Assembly: GCA_013360405.1 (NCBI GenBank)
Contig: JABWBR010000005.1
Span: 1 to 64,000 of the forward strand
Direction of reading: 5' to 3'
Source of the DNA: Saprospiraceae bacterium
GTDB lineage: Bacteria > Bacteroidota > Bacteroidia > Chitinophagales > Saprospiraceae
Length of the DNA stretch: 64,000 nucleotides
Shown here: one piece after another, positions 24,672 to 33,936 of the stretch
Layout: the number at the start of each line of letters is the position of its first letter
Numbering within the stretch: the first letter of the stretch is position 1
Translations under genes and position numbers: made by a program
Notes under the pieces: model-generated
Database searches by the model: none
Seen by the model: the letters and a program-made list of their open reading frames with translations, nothing else
Told to the model about the DNA's origin: nothing

Positions 24672-25499
24672 GTGACCAGAAAAGCCCTAACCGAACTTAT
24701 TTTTGAAAGGCGCTCGTACCTTTGCGTAGGCCTCGATGCAGAAATATCAAAATTGCCGCCCCATCTGCTGCATTATGAAGATCCCGTATTTGAATTTAAC
24801 AAACAAATTATTGATGCTACCCGCGATTTGTGCGTAGCCTATAAACCCAACCTGGCATTTTACGAGGCATTGGGCGCCCAAGGCTGGCAAACCCTGGAGA
24901 AAACGCAGGCTTATATCGGGCAGTCGCATTTCACCATTGCCGATGCCAAACGCGGCGACATCGGAAATACGTCGGGTTTGTATGCCAAAGCTTTTTTTGA
25001 GACGCTGAATTTCGATGCGGTAACTGTCGCTCCGTATATGGGTAGCGACTCGGTGCTTCCCTTTTTGGCTTACCCGGGGAAATGGGTCATTTTACTAGCG
25101 CTCACTTCCAACAAAGGCAGCGGTGATTTCCAGTTTACCCCACAGGAAGACGGCCAACCACTGTTTATCAAAGTGATCGAAAAAGCGTGTAGTTGGGCTT
25201 TGCCCGAACAACTCATGTTTGTCGTGGGGGCCACCCATCCCGACGCTTTTGCAGCTGTGCGCAGGGCCGCACCCTCCAATTTTCTGCTCGTACCCGGCGT
25301 GGGCGCCCAGGGAGGCGACCTGGAAAGCCTCAGCCGGTCAGGACTCAATGCCGATTGCGGTATGCTGGTGAATGCTTCTCGCAGTATTTTATACGCCGGC
25401 AATGGCGAAGACTTTGCTGAAAAAGCCAGGCAAGAAGCCTTGGCTATTCAGCAACAGATGGATAAGCTGTTGGACTTATGTCAATTCAACAACTCATAA
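24672..25499 (+). CDS. pyrF: Orotidine 5'-phosphate decarboxylase
   Basis: It converts OMP to UMP in pyrimidine synthesis. It is the long PyrF type (about 275 aa) with the catalytic block FTIADAKRGDIGNT and VTVAPYMGSDSV, and phosphate-binding LVPGVGAQGGD. The start is most likely GTG at 24672 (TRKALTELIF follows); the frame extends upstream inside nfu (to 24549), but that part is out of frame with nfu and unlike PyrF. The last 19 bases overlap the 3' end of the convergent thiolase gene. Confidence 0.93.
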   Translation: MTRKALTELIFERRSYLCVGLDAEISKLPPHLLHYEDPVFEFNKQIIDATRDLCVAYKPNLAFYEALGAQGWQTLEKTQAYIGQSHFTIADAKRGDIGNTSGLYAKAFFETLNFDAVTVAPYMGSDSVLPFLAYPGKWVILLALTSNKGSGDFQFTPQEDGQPLFIKVIEKACSWALPEQLMFVVGATHPDAFAAVRRAAPSNFLLVPGVGAQGGDLESLSRSGLNADCGMLVNASRSILYAGNGEDFAEKARQEALAIQQQMDKLLDLCQFNNS

Positions 25500-26653
25500 A
25501 TGCCCGCGATACCCTGACCGCCGCCCACACAAGCCGTTACCATTCCGTATTTCTTGCCACGGCGACGCAATTCGTTAAACAACTGCGTAGATAATTTGGC
25601 GCCGGTGCATCCCAGTGGGTGGCCCAGCGCAATGGCGCCGCCGTTTACGTTTACGATATCGGGATTCAAACCGCCTTCCTGGATTACTGCCAGGGCCTGA
25701 GCGGCAAAAGCTTCATTGAGTTCGATCAAATCTATATCGGAAAGATTGAGATTGGCTTGCTGTAATGCTTTGGGCATGGCCGCACAGGGGCCGATACCCA
25801 TGTAAAGCGGCTCTACACCGGCCACCGTACAGCCCGCAAGACGGGCGATGGGGGTGAGACCCAGTTGTTTCACCATCTGCTCGCTCATCACCAATACAAA
25901 TGCCGCGCCGTCGGAAGTCTGTGAGGAATTGCCCGCCGTAACGATACCTCCGTTGGAAAAAGCAGGTTTTAGCTTGCTAAGCGCTTCTACCGTCGTATCG
26001 CGGCGCACGCCTTCGTCGGTATCTATGACCTGTTCGGTGCGCACGCGTTTATTATCTTTTACAAATACTTCTTCCACCGTAACTGGTACAATTTCAGATT
26101 TGAATTTTCCGGCATCAATAGCCTGGCCTGCTTTGAGGTGGGAATTAGCGGAAAAGACGTCGCAAGCTTCGCGGGAGATGCCCCATTTTTTGGCTACTGC
26201 TTCAGCTGTAAGTCCCATGCTGATCAGATAATCAGGGGTATCTTTGGCCACCTTGTAGCTGGGCGCCAGTTTATAGCCCGTCATGGGTATCATGCTCATG
26301 CTTTCGGCGCCGCCGGCCACGTAGATATGACCCATGCCCGCCCGGATTTTGGCCACGGCAATCGAAATCGTTTCGAGGCCGGATGCGCAGTAGCGGTTGA
26401 CGGTCATTCCAGGCACTTCTTTGCCCATGGCGCGTACCGATATTTGGCGGCCTATCTGGAATCCTTGCTCGGCTTCCGGATTGGCGCAACCTACGATCAC
26501 GTCGTCTACCAATTTGGGGTCTAATTCGGGGGTGTTGGCCAGGAGATATTGAACGATGTCAACGGCCAGGTCGTCGGAGCGGTAATTGCGGAAACCGCCG
26601 CGTTTTGATTTGCCGACAGCCGAGCGATATGCTTTTACGATGTATGCTTCCAT
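25481..26653 (-). CDS. fadA: Acetyl-CoA C-acyltransferase (thiolase)
   Basis: It cleaves 3-ketoacyl-CoA in fatty-acid beta-oxidation. Catalytic Cys89 is in [25 protein letters not shown] (His near 345) and the second Cys (CVGGGQG, near 375) are all present. 390 aa is the family length. It lies 31 bp downstream of the FadN-like gene on the same strand and is clearly co-transcribed with it. Its final codons overlap pyrF by 19 bp tail to tail. Confidence 0.95.
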   Translation of the reverse strand: MEAYIVKAYRSAVGKSKRGGFRNYRSDDLAVDIVQYLLANTPELDPKLVDDVIVGCANPEAEQGFQIGRQISVRAMGKEVPGMTVNRYCASGLETISIAVAKIRAGMGHIYVAGGAESMSMIPMTGYKLAPSYKVAKDTPDYLISMGLTAEAVAKKWGISREACDVFSANSHLKAGQAIDAGKFKSEIVPVTVEEVFVKDNKRVRTEQVIDTDEGVRRDTTVEALSKLKPAFSNGGIVTAGNSSQTSDGAAFVLVMSEQMVKQLGLTPIARLAGCTVAGVEPLYMGIGPCAAMPKALQQANLNLSDIDLIELNEAFAAQALAVIQEGGLNPDIVNVNGGAIALGHPLGCTGAKLSTQLFNELRRRGKKYGMVTACVGGGQGIAGIYELLN

Positions 26654-26684
26654 GGTGTGGTATAAATTGAGCGTAAGCGTATGA

Positions 26685-29078
26685 TTAATTTCTGAGCGGT
26701 TTGTTGTTTTGTAGCATGTATTGAATGCGTTCCAGCGTTTTTTGCTCTCCGCAAAGACTCAGGAAGGCTTCCCTTTCTACATCCAGCAAATATTGTTCGC
26801 TCACTTGCTGCGCACCGGTGAGATCGCCTCCACACAGTACCCAGGCCAGTTTGTGGGCAATTTTGATGTCGTGTTCGCTGGCATAATTGCCGCGCTTAAG
26901 TTCGTTGGCGGCAATGTAAAGCGCCGCCAATCCTGCGCGTCCCAGTACGGTAATGTCATTTCGTTGAGAGGGCATCACGTAGTTTTGCGCCAATTCGAGT
27001 ACTTTGTGTTTGGCTTCGGCAATGTTGCGGTCTTTATTCATTACCACCGTATCGCGGTGTTTGAGTAGATAGCCATAGTTGAAGGCTTCCTGGGCGGATG
27101 TACCGACGGTGCCGAGTGCGATGGTTTTAAACTTGTCGATCAGGGTAGGCATTTGTACGTCGCCTTCAAAAAAAGCGTCGGAGGCTCTTACGGCAAATTC
27201 TTTGGTGCCCCCACCGCCGGGAATGAGGCCCACGCCAACTTCTACCAGTCCTATATACGATTCGGCAGCGCAGACGGCTGCATCGCAGTGCATGAGCGTT
27301 TCACAGCCCCCGCCAAACACATAGCCCTGCGTGGCTATGACCACAGGAATGGTAGAATAGCGACAGCGCATGGTGGTCTGCTGGAACATGTTTACGGCAA
27401 AATTCAACTGGTCCCACTCCTGTTGATATGCCATCATGGCAATCATCATCAGGTTGGCGCCTACGGAGAAATTCGCGGCATTGTTGCCGATGACGAGGCC
27501 CTTCCAGTCGCCTTCTTCGGCTAGCTGGATGCTCTCGTTGATACCTCTGAGCACGCCCTCTCCAATCGTATTGTGCATACTCGTAAATTCGAGGTTCAAT
27601 ACGCCGTCTCCGATGTCGTGGAGTATGGTTTCGCTGGTTTTATGCACAGGCGCCCTGTTGCGGTAATTGTCCAAAATGATAAAGTCCGCAGAGCCGGGTA
27701 TCATTTTGTAGCTTTTGCTAACTATATCGTAATACAGACGGGCGCCGTTTTCACTTTTATAAAAAGAATCGTGGCCGGCGGCTTGCATGTCTTTAACCCA
27801 GGGTGCAATTTTTTCGCCGTTTGCTTCGGCTAATTCTATGCCTTTCTGAAGACCGATCACATCCCAGTATTCAAAGGGGCCCATCTCCCAGGCATAACCG
27901 GCGCGCATAGCGTCGTCGATACTGTACAGGTGATCGGTGATTTCGGGAATTCGGTTGGAGGCATAGGCAAAGAGACCCAGCAAGGAACGGCGGACAAGAT
28001 CGCCGCCTTTGTCTTCGGCAGCGAAGAAGTGCTGGATGCGTTTTCCCAGGCTGTCGATTTGCTTGGCGGCCTTCAGGCTGGGAATATCGCTTTTCGACGA
28101 AGTCTCGTATTCCAGCGTGTCGAGATTGAGCGCCAGAATAACCGGCCTGCCCTTATCGTCTTTTTCTCCGGTTTTTTTATAAAAACCCTGTCCCATTTTA
28201 TTACCCAAAAAATTATTGTCGAGCAAAAATTGCAAATACCCCGGCACCTCAAAAGCGGCAGCCTGTTCGTCATTGGGGCAATTTTCCTTGATGCCCTGGA
28301 TTACTTTGGCAGCGGTATCGTGGCCCACCAGGTCGCCCAATCGGAATGTGCCTGTTTTGGGCCGGCCGATATTGGGTCCGGTGAGCGCATCTACGTCTTC
28401 TATGCGAAGGCCCAGTTGGCTGGTGAGCTGAAAGATTTTGGCCATCGCGTATACGCCCACCCGGTTGCCTATGAAAGCGGGCGTATCTTTACACAGTACG
28501 GTTTGTTTGCCCAGATGTACATCGCCAAAGTGCATCAGGAAATTCACCAGCTCCGGATCGGTTTCCTGGGTGGGGATCACTTCGAGTAAACGCAGGTATC
28601 TGGGCGGATTGAAAAAGTGCGTACCGCAAAAGTGTTTTTTGAAGTCATCGCTGCGCCCCTCCAGCATCAGGTGGATAGGAATACCCGACGTATTGGAGGT
28701 TACGATGCTGCCTTTTTTGCGATGCCGGTCAACTTGTTCAAATATTATTTTTTTGATATCCAGGCGTTCTACAACCACTTCTATGATCCAGTCGCACTGG
28801 CCGATTTTGGACATGTCGTCTTCAAAATTGCCGGTTTGGATACGCGATGCAAAGCTTTTATCGTATAATGCAGCCGGCCGTGCTTTAATTGCGGCGTCGA
28901 GCGCTTGATTGACAATGCGGTTCCGAGCCGCGGGTTTGGTATTCTCTGCCTCGCTGAGGTCTTTGGGCACGATGTCCAGCATGAGCACATCCAGGCCGAT
29001 ATTGGCAAAATGGCAGGTAATACCCGAACCCATCACGCCGGAACCCAGGACGGCAATTTTTTTGATTCTTCTACTCAT
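26685..29078 (-). CDS. FadN-like 3-hydroxyacyl-CoA dehydrogenase / enoyl-CoA hydratase
   Basis: This 797-aa bifunctional beta-oxidation enzyme has the FadN order, the reverse of FadB. The NAD-binding dehydrogenase comes first (AVLGSGVMGSGI at the N-terminus, VTSNTSGIP, GTHFFNPP, KDTPAFIGNRVG), and the crotonase domain comes later (NNAANFSVGANL, FGGGCETLMHCDA, GLIPGGGGTKE). A Glu of the crotonase active site may be the E in GLVEVGVGLIPGGGG. It precedes the thiolase, giving a two-gene module; no acyl-CoA dehydrogenase is in the window. Confidence 0.93.
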   Translation of the reverse strand: MSRRIKKIAVLGSGVMGSGITCHFANIGLDVLMLDIVPKDLSEAENTKPAARNRIVNQALDAAIKARPAALYDKSFASRIQTGNFEDDMSKIGQCDWIIEVVVERLDIKKIIFEQVDRHRKKGSIVTSNTSGIPIHLMLEGRSDDFKKHFCGTHFFNPPRYLRLLEVIPTQETDPELVNFLMHFGDVHLGKQTVLCKDTPAFIGNRVGVYAMAKIFQLTSQLGLRIEDVDALTGPNIGRPKTGTFRLGDLVGHDTAAKVIQGIKENCPNDEQAAAFEVPGYLQFLLDNNFLGNKMGQGFYKKTGEKDDKGRPVILALNLDTLEYETSSKSDIPSLKAAKQIDSLGKRIQHFFAAEDKGGDLVRRSLLGLFAYASNRIPEITDHLYSIDDAMRAGYAWEMGPFEYWDVIGLQKGIELAEANGEKIAPWVKDMQAAGHDSFYKSENGARLYYDIVSKSYKMIPGSADFIILDNYRNRAPVHKTSETILHDIGDGVLNLEFTSMHNTIGEGVLRGINESIQLAEEGDWKGLVIGNNAANFSVGANLMMIAMMAYQQEWDQLNFAVNMFQQTTMRCRYSTIPVVIATQGYVFGGGCETLMHCDAAVCAAESYIGLVEVGVGLIPGGGGTKEFAVRASDAFFEGDVQMPTLIDKFKTIALGTVGTSAQEAFNYGYLLKHRDTVVMNKDRNIAEAKHKVLELAQNYVMPSQRNDITVLGRAGLAALYIAANELKRGNYASEHDIKIAHKLAWVLCGGDLTGAQQVSEQYLLDVEREAFLSLCGEQKTLERIQYMLQNNKPLRN

Positions 29079-29280
29079 TAGGCGGTATACTTTGCGGTAA
29101 AAATGATGTCATTCTTGTTAGCGAATTTTCGCTGGAAATGCAAATTTACAAATATCTACCAAACGCCAAAGCGGCCTCGAAAATCTTTCTTTTGCATTAT
29201 ACACGAAATTTAGCGCGGTATTTGATAATTTGGCAACCCGAAATACGTTGTTTAACAATTGCAAGATAAAAACCACTTAT

Positions 29281-29973
29281 ATGTTCATGGACTTAATGTT
29301 GTTGTTTCAAACTGCCGACCTTCCTGTAGAGCCCGCTGTTAAATCGCAAAGCCTTTGGACTATCATCACTTCCGGAGGCCCTATCGGTATTATCATTGTG
29401 GTGATTCAGTTTATTCTCTCTATCATCGCTGTGTACATTTTTATAGAACGCTACCTGACCATTCAGCGTGCAGGCAGCATTGACCAGGGTTTTATGAATA
29501 ATATCCGGGCCAATGTACAATCGGGAAACATTATGGGCGCCAAAGCACTCTGCCAGTCTACCGATTCCCCTGTTGCGCGGATGATAGAGAAGGGATTGCA
29601 GCGCATCGGCAAACCGCTTCGCGATATCGACGCGGCCATAGAAAACGTGGGCAACCTCGAAATTTTCAAACTGGAGAAAAACCTGTCTACGCTGGCTAGT
29701 ATCTCAGGCGCCGCGCCGATGCTCGGATTCTTGGGTACCGTTACCGGTATGATTCTGTCGTTTTATACTATGGCAACCCAGCAAAGCGTAACACCTTCTG
29801 TTTTGGCGGGAGGTATTTACCAGGCGCTCATCACGACGGCGTTTGGTCTGGTTACCGGTATTTTCGCCCTCGTGGGATACAACCTATTGGTGGCAAAGGT
29901 GGAGAATGTGGTTTTTAACATGGAAAGAACAACGATTGAGTTTATGGACCTGCTGCAGGAACCCACGGCTTAA
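29281..29973 (+). CDS. exbB: ExbB/TolQ/MotA-family proton channel protein
   Basis: This inner-membrane channel subunit powers TonB. Three hydrophobic segments are visible: an N-terminal one (GIIIVVIQFILSIIAVYIF) and two near the C-terminus around MLGFLGTVTGMILSFY and the ITTAFGLVTGIFALVGYNLL stretch. The ATG at 29281 (or 29287) is preferred to the upstream TTG at 29230. It heads an exbB-exbD-exbD-tonB-folC run. The 202 bp upstream shows no exact TAxxTTTG box. Confidence 0.93.
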   Translation: MFMDLMLLFQTADLPVEPAVKSQSLWTIITSGGPIGIIIVVIQFILSIIAVYIFIERYLTIQRAGSIDQGFMNNIRANVQSGNIMGAKALCQSTDSPVARMIEKGLQRIGKPLRDIDAAIENVGNLEIFKLEKNLSTLASISGAAPMLGFLGTVTGMILSFYTMATQQSVTPSVLAGGIYQALITTAFGLVTGIFALVGYNLLVAKVENVVFNMERTTIEFMDLLQEPTA

Positions 29974-29988
29974 TTCTAATAATCAGGC

Positions 29989-30381
29989 ATGAAAAGGCGA
30001 AGCAAAGTCACGGCGGAATTTAACCTGTCTTCTTCTACGGATGTGATATTTCTGTTGTTGATATTTTTTATGTTGACCTCCAACTTTGTCGCAGTTCAAC
30101 CTTTTGAACTCCCTAAATCGGATTCTAAAACGGTGGCAGCTACTACGGTGGTGATCAGCATTGACAAAAACGGAATTTTTACGATGGATAACGTGGAGGT
30201 GGATGTAAGGGCGTTGGATCGCCTGCTGCGAACAAAATTGTCACAGATCAAGGACGACAAAGATGCGACCGTCACTATCGTAGCGGAAGTAGGCACTCCA
30301 TTTGAAAATGTAGTAAAAGTGATGAATGCCGCAGCCAGACTAAAGGCAAAAGCTATTATCGCCACGCAACCGAATAGTTGA
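29989..30381 (+). CDS. exbD: ExbD/TolR-family biopolymer transporter (first copy)
   Basis: This 130-aa protein has one N-terminal transmembrane helix with the proton-path Asp (SSSTDVIFLLLIFFMLTS) and a small periplasmic domain. It starts 15 bp after exbB and ends one base before the second ExbD. Paired ExbD copies are usual in Bacteroidota. Confidence 0.93.
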   Translation: MKRRSKVTAEFNLSSSTDVIFLLLIFFMLTSNFVAVQPFELPKSDSKTVAATTVVISIDKNGIFTMDNVEVDVRALDRLLRTKLSQIKDDKDATVTIVAEVGTPFENVVKVMNAAARLKAKAIIATQPNS

Positions 30382-30382
30382 T

Positions 30383-30790
30383 ATGGGAATCAGAAAAAGA
30401 AATAAAGCCGTAGCCGAATTTAATATGTCGTCACTGACCGACATTATCTTTCTGCTGTTGATCTTTTTTATGCTTACGTCCGGTTTGGTGGCGCCTAACG
30501 CACTCAACCTGAAGTTGCCGGGAAGCTCCAAAAGCCAGGTAGTAACGCCTTCTCGCATCGACGATGTACGCATTGCCGATGACGGGCGTTATTTTTTGAA
30601 TGGGAAACGGATCTCTTTTCCTGAACTGGAATCCATGCTGAGCCGTAAAGCTCAATTCAGCAGGGATAAACTTAGTATTACGATATCTCCCGAAACAGGT
30701 ACGCCCGTTGAATACGTGGTGACGATCATGGATATGGCTATGCGCCTTCAAATCAACGGCATTTTGGCAACGGAGCAACCGGGGGATTGA
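30383..30790 (+). CDS. exbD: ExbD/TolR-family biopolymer transporter (second copy)
   Basis: This 135-aa paralogue of the preceding gene has the same transmembrane signature (SSLTDIIFLLLIFFMLTS). Its stop codon (30788-30790) is the first part of an octamer repeat array. Confidence 0.93.
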   Translation: MGIRKRNKAVAEFNMSSLTDIIFLLLIFFMLTSGLVAPNALNLKLPGSSKSQVVTPSRIDDVRIADDGRYFLNGKRISFPELESMLSRKAQFSRDKLSITISPETGTPVEYVVTIMDMAMRLQINGILATEQPGD

Positions 30791-30876
30791 TGTGTTAATG
30801 TGCTGATGTGCTGATGTGCTGATGAGATAATATGCTGATAATTAATTGATAATATAAATCGGCAAATCAGCAAATC
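30789..30876 (+). repeat. Eleven-unit octamer array directly after exbD
   Basis: The stretch parses into 8-bp units from the stop codon on: gatgtgtt, aatgtgct, gatgtgct (twice), gatgagat, aatatgct, gataatta, attgataa, tataaatc, ggcaaatc, agcaaatc. The left half is rich in GCTGAT and the right half in its complement ATCAGC/ATC-GGC, so the array can fold back. It lies between exbD and tonB and may tune or end transcription. Confidence 0.8.
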
Positions 30877-30962
30877 GTTAAAGTTATGCTAATCCCCTTC
30901 AGAAAAAACCTTTATCGCCTTCACAGGCGTTTAAATGTTAAATACCACAAAATCGAGAGCTT

Positions 30963-31868
30963 ATGTCGATGGTAGTGTCCAGACAAGAAGAGAAAAATAA
31001 AAAAAGCGGGATGACGATCAGCATCGTGGTGCATGTTACGTTGCTGCTGATGGCGTTGCTCCCGTTATTGACCTATCCCGACCCGCCTCCCGGCCAGGAA
31101 GGCATCCTGGTCAACCTCGGCCTTCCTGATGAAGGCCAGGGTGACGAAAATATGCCCGAGGGCGAGCAACCAGCCCCAGCTGAAGAATCCGTTGCAGAAC
31201 CCGAGGAAGAACCCCAACCGGAAGAAGTAACTCCGCCCCGCGAGGAGGCAAAAAAGCCTGAACCTGTAAAAGAAAAAGAAATTATCCAGACCGAAGACCC
31301 CAATGAAGTTGCCCTGAAACGCAAAAAAGAACAAGAGCGCAAAGAACGCGAAGAAGCCGACCGCAAGGAACGCGAAGAAGATGCCCGCAAGAAAGCGGCA
31401 GAAGAAGAGCGCAAGCGCCAGCAAGCTGCGGAAGATGCCCGCAAAAAGGCGGAAGCAGATAAACTTAAAGGCGATATCGGCTCGGCTTTTGGAGGCGGTA
31501 AAGGCAAAGGAAAAGGCAATACGGGCACCAGCGGCAATCAGGGCGATCCGGGCGGCGACCCGAATGCCTCCAACCTCGAAGGCGTAAGCACCGGCTCAGG
31601 CAATGTGGGCGGCGGCCTCAGATCCAGAGGAAAAGTAAACTCTCCTCCGGTGAGTGAAAACTCCCAAAAACAAGGCACCGTGGTGGTGGAGGTTTGCGTA
31701 AATAGTGATGGCGACGTGACTACTGCTCGTTATACCCAAAAAGGTTCTACGACTTCCGACGGCCAACTCGTAAAAGCTGCTGTCGACAATGCCAAGCGCT
31801 GGAAGTTTTCCAAAGGCGGCCCGGATTCGCAATGCGGCACGATCACTTATAGCTTTAAAGTTCAGTAA
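30963..31868 (+). CDS. TonB-like energy transducer
   Basis: This 301-aa protein has a short cytoplasmic N-terminus and one transmembrane helix (TISIVVHVTLLLMALLPLL). A Pro/Glu-rich spacer leads to a long highly charged helix of K/R/E (about 110-170), as in TolA, and then a Gly-rich linker. The C-terminal TonB/TolA-like domain (about 225-301) includes GTVVVEVCVNSDGDV and AKRWKFSKG. It passes proton-motive energy to outer-membrane receptors. It follows the ExbB/ExbD genes after the repeat array and is 5 bp before folC. Confidence 0.88.
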   Translation: MSMVVSRQEEKNKKSGMTISIVVHVTLLLMALLPLLTYPDPPPGQEGILVNLGLPDEGQGDENMPEGEQPAPAEESVAEPEEEPQPEEVTPPREEAKKPEPVKEKEIIQTEDPNEVALKRKKEQERKEREEADRKEREEDARKKAAEEERKRQQAAEDARKKAEADKLKGDIGSAFGGGKGKGKGNTGTSGNQGDPGGDPNASNLEGVSTGSGNVGGGLRSRGKVNSPPVSENSQKQGTVVVEVCVNSDGDVTTARYTQKGSTTSDGQLVKAAVDNAKRWKFSKGGPDSQCGTITYSFKVQ

Positions 31869-31873
31869 CGTCT

Positions 31874-33178
31874 ATGCTTCAAGGGCTTAAGCCTGCGTAT
31901 CAGGATACCTTGCAGTATATTTTCGAGCATTTGCCTATGTTCCAGCGCATCGGCGCTGCAGCATACCGCAAGGATCTCACTAATATTACCGCATTGACCG
32001 AATTGTTGGGTAACCCGCAGCAACGTTTCCCATCAATTCATGTAGCCGGCACAAACGGCAAAGGGTCCGTATCATTTATGCTTGCGGCTATCCTGCAGGC
32101 CCACGGCTTGAAAACCGGGCTATACGTATCGCCTCATTACAAGGATTTCCGCGAGCGCATCCGCATCAACGGCGCTTATATCCCCCGGCGCCGGGTGGTC
32201 GATTTTGTGAACCGTATGAAGCCGGCAATCGAAAACATCAAACCTTCTTTTTTCGAGATATCGGCAGCTATGGCTTTCGAGTATTTTGCCGACGAAAAAG
32301 TGGATGTCGCCGTCATAGAAACCGGCATGGGTGGTCGACTGGATTCTACAAATATTATCCAACCATTGCTCAGTGTAATCACTAATATCAGCTACGACCA
32401 TATGCAATGGCTGGGGGATACCCTGGAAGCCATTGCCGGAGAAAAAGCAGGAATTATCAAAGCGAATATTCCTGTGGTAATTGGGGAGTCGCACCCTGAA
32501 ACACAACCGGTCTTCATCGCGCATGCCACCCGAAAAAATGCGCCAATAGTATTCGCCGATGCGTTTTACCGGGTTTCTGCAGACTATGCTGGATTAACCC
32601 ATACCCGCTTTTCTGTCATAAAAGACAATAAAGCCCTGCCCGTATATGAAGTAAATATTCATGGCGATTACCAGGCGGCTAACCTGGCTACTGTGCTTCA
32701 AGCAGTAGACACACTCTCGGAAACAGGTTTTTTCGATCGCAAAGACGCCTCTGTTCGCGAAGGGCTTTATAGACTCAAGCCGCTTACCGGATTTATGGGC
32801 CGTTGGCAGGTATTGGGACGGGCGCCGCTGATTATCGCTGATAGCGCTCACAATGAAGCAGGACTCAAATGGGTTTTCAGCCAATTGGCAGGTTCTGTCT
32901 ACCGGCAACTACACATCGTAACGGGTTTTGTCAATGACAAAGATATAGAACGGGTATTGCCGCTGTTCCCCCCAAAGGCGGTTTATTATTTTGCGAAAGC
33001 AAATATACCTCGCGGCCTGGAGGCAGAATCGCTGCGGCAACTGGCCGCCACCTACCAACTGAATGGCAAGGCCTATGTGTCTGTGAAAAATGCCCTGCGC
33101 GCCGCCAAACGCCATGCCTCACCCGATGATTTGATCCTGATTACAGGTAGCGTTTTTGTCGTAGCCGAAACCCTGTAG
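31874..33178 (+). CDS. folC: Bifunctional folylpolyglutamate / dihydrofolate synthase
   Basis: It adds glutamate to dihydropteroate and folates. It is a Mur-ligase-type ATPase: HVAGTNGKGSVS P-loop, ETGMGGRLDSTN, ITNISYDHMQWLGDTLEAIAGEKAGI, and ADSAHNEAGL in the C-terminal domain. 434 aa is the family length. It starts 5 bp after the TonB-like gene. The convergent GT2 gene ends 30 bp downstream across a heptamer repeat. Confidence 0.95.
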   Translation: MLQGLKPAYQDTLQYIFEHLPMFQRIGAAAYRKDLTNITALTELLGNPQQRFPSIHVAGTNGKGSVSFMLAAILQAHGLKTGLYVSPHYKDFRERIRINGAYIPRRRVVDFVNRMKPAIENIKPSFFEISAAMAFEYFADEKVDVAVIETGMGGRLDSTNIIQPLLSVITNISYDHMQWLGDTLEAIAGEKAGIIKANIPVVIGESHPETQPVFIAHATRKNAPIVFADAFYRVSADYAGLTHTRFSVIKDNKALPVYEVNIHGDYQAANLATVLQAVDTLSETGFFDRKDASVREGLYRLKPLTGFMGRWQVLGRAPLIIADSAHNEAGLKWVFSQLAGSVYRQLHIVTGFVNDKDIERVLPLFPPKAVYYFAKANIPRGLEAESLRQLAATYQLNGKAYVSVKNALRAAKRHASPDDLILITGSVFVVAETL

Positions 33179-33185
33179 GGTAAAC

Positions 33186-33213
33186 GTTCACCGTTCACTG
33201 TTCACCGTTCACC
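33186..33213. repeat. Four-unit GTTCAC(C/T) heptamer array between convergent folC and GT2
   Basis: gttcacc, gttcact, gttcacc, gttcacc in perfect register. The TGA stop of the minus-strand GT2 gene (33209-33211) lies inside the last unit. Confidence 0.85.
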
Positions 33214-33925
33214 TCACGATATTGTATTTAATAATACACCATATCGCCCAAACCCCGTCTCTCCAGTTGATTTTTTTGCCTTCCAGGTAAGTTCGTCCGT
33301 AATAGGAGATACCTACCTCGTATATCCTGACTCCGGGTATGCGCGCCACTTTGGCGGTGATTTCGGGTTCGAAGCCAAATCTTTTTTCGACCAAGGCGAT
33401 ATCCTGGATTATTTCTCTTCTAAATAATTTATAGCAGCTTTCCATATCGGTGAGATTGAGGTTGGTAAACAGATTAGACAGGAAAGTGAGAAACCTGTTG
33501 CCCGCGTAGTGCCAGAAATACAATACCCGGTGGGCATTGCTGCCTACAAAACGCGAACCGTACACTACGTCGGCATGGCCCGAGAGCATGGGCTCCAGCA
33601 TTTGATTGTATTCGGCGGGGTCGTATTCGAGGTCGGCATCCTGAATGATGAGGTAGTCGCCGGTACTCATGCGCAGGGCAGTCTGTACGGCAAACCCTTT
33701 GCCGAGATTGGTATCGTGGCTAATGTAATGTAAAGTGAAACCGGTTATGGCTTCTCTATATTTTGTGACCACCTCGTGCGTCGCATCAGTAGAGCCGTCG
33801 TTTACAACAATTACTTCTTTTATCAGGCCTCGCGTCAGTTGAACATGGTCGATTTTATCCAGTATTTCCGCAATGGTGGCCGCTTCGTTATAAACCGGGA
33901 TGATGATGGTCAGGGTTTGCGGCAT
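33209..33925 (-). CDS. Family 2 glycosyltransferase (dolichyl-phosphate mannosyltransferase-like)
   Basis: This 238-aa soluble GT-A enzyme has TIIIPVYNEAATI, VVNDGSTDAT, the acidic IIQDADLEYDP motif and VVYGSRFVG. It resembles DPM1/GtrB-type enzymes that put a sugar on polyprenyl phosphate but lacks the C-terminal membrane helices of GtrB. It lies 11 bp after the PQQ-dehydrogenase-like gene and may be the last gene of the minus-strand unit starting with DUF4956. Confidence 0.9.
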   Translation of the reverse strand: MPQTLTIIIPVYNEAATIAEILDKIDHVQLTRGLIKEVIVVNDGSTDATHEVVTKYREAITGFTLHYISHDTNLGKGFAVQTALRMSTGDYLIIQDADLEYDPAEYNQMLEPMLSGHADVVYGSRFVGSNAHRVLYFWHYAGNRFLTFLSNLFTNLNLTDMESCYKLFRREIIQDIALVEKRFGFEPEITAKVARIPGVRIYEVGISYYGRTYLEGKKINWRDGVWAIWCIIKYNIVR

Positions 33926-33936
33926 CTATTTTTTTT

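Noticed and set aside
27930-28589. Long open frame (219 codons) antisense to the FadN-like gene
   Set aside because: It lies wholly inside a well-supported enzyme gene, has no recognisable motif or start context, and such frames are common opposite codon-biased genes.
30789-30876. Octamer array as a possible CRISPR
   Set aside because: Units are 8 bp with no spacers, and no cas genes are in the window.
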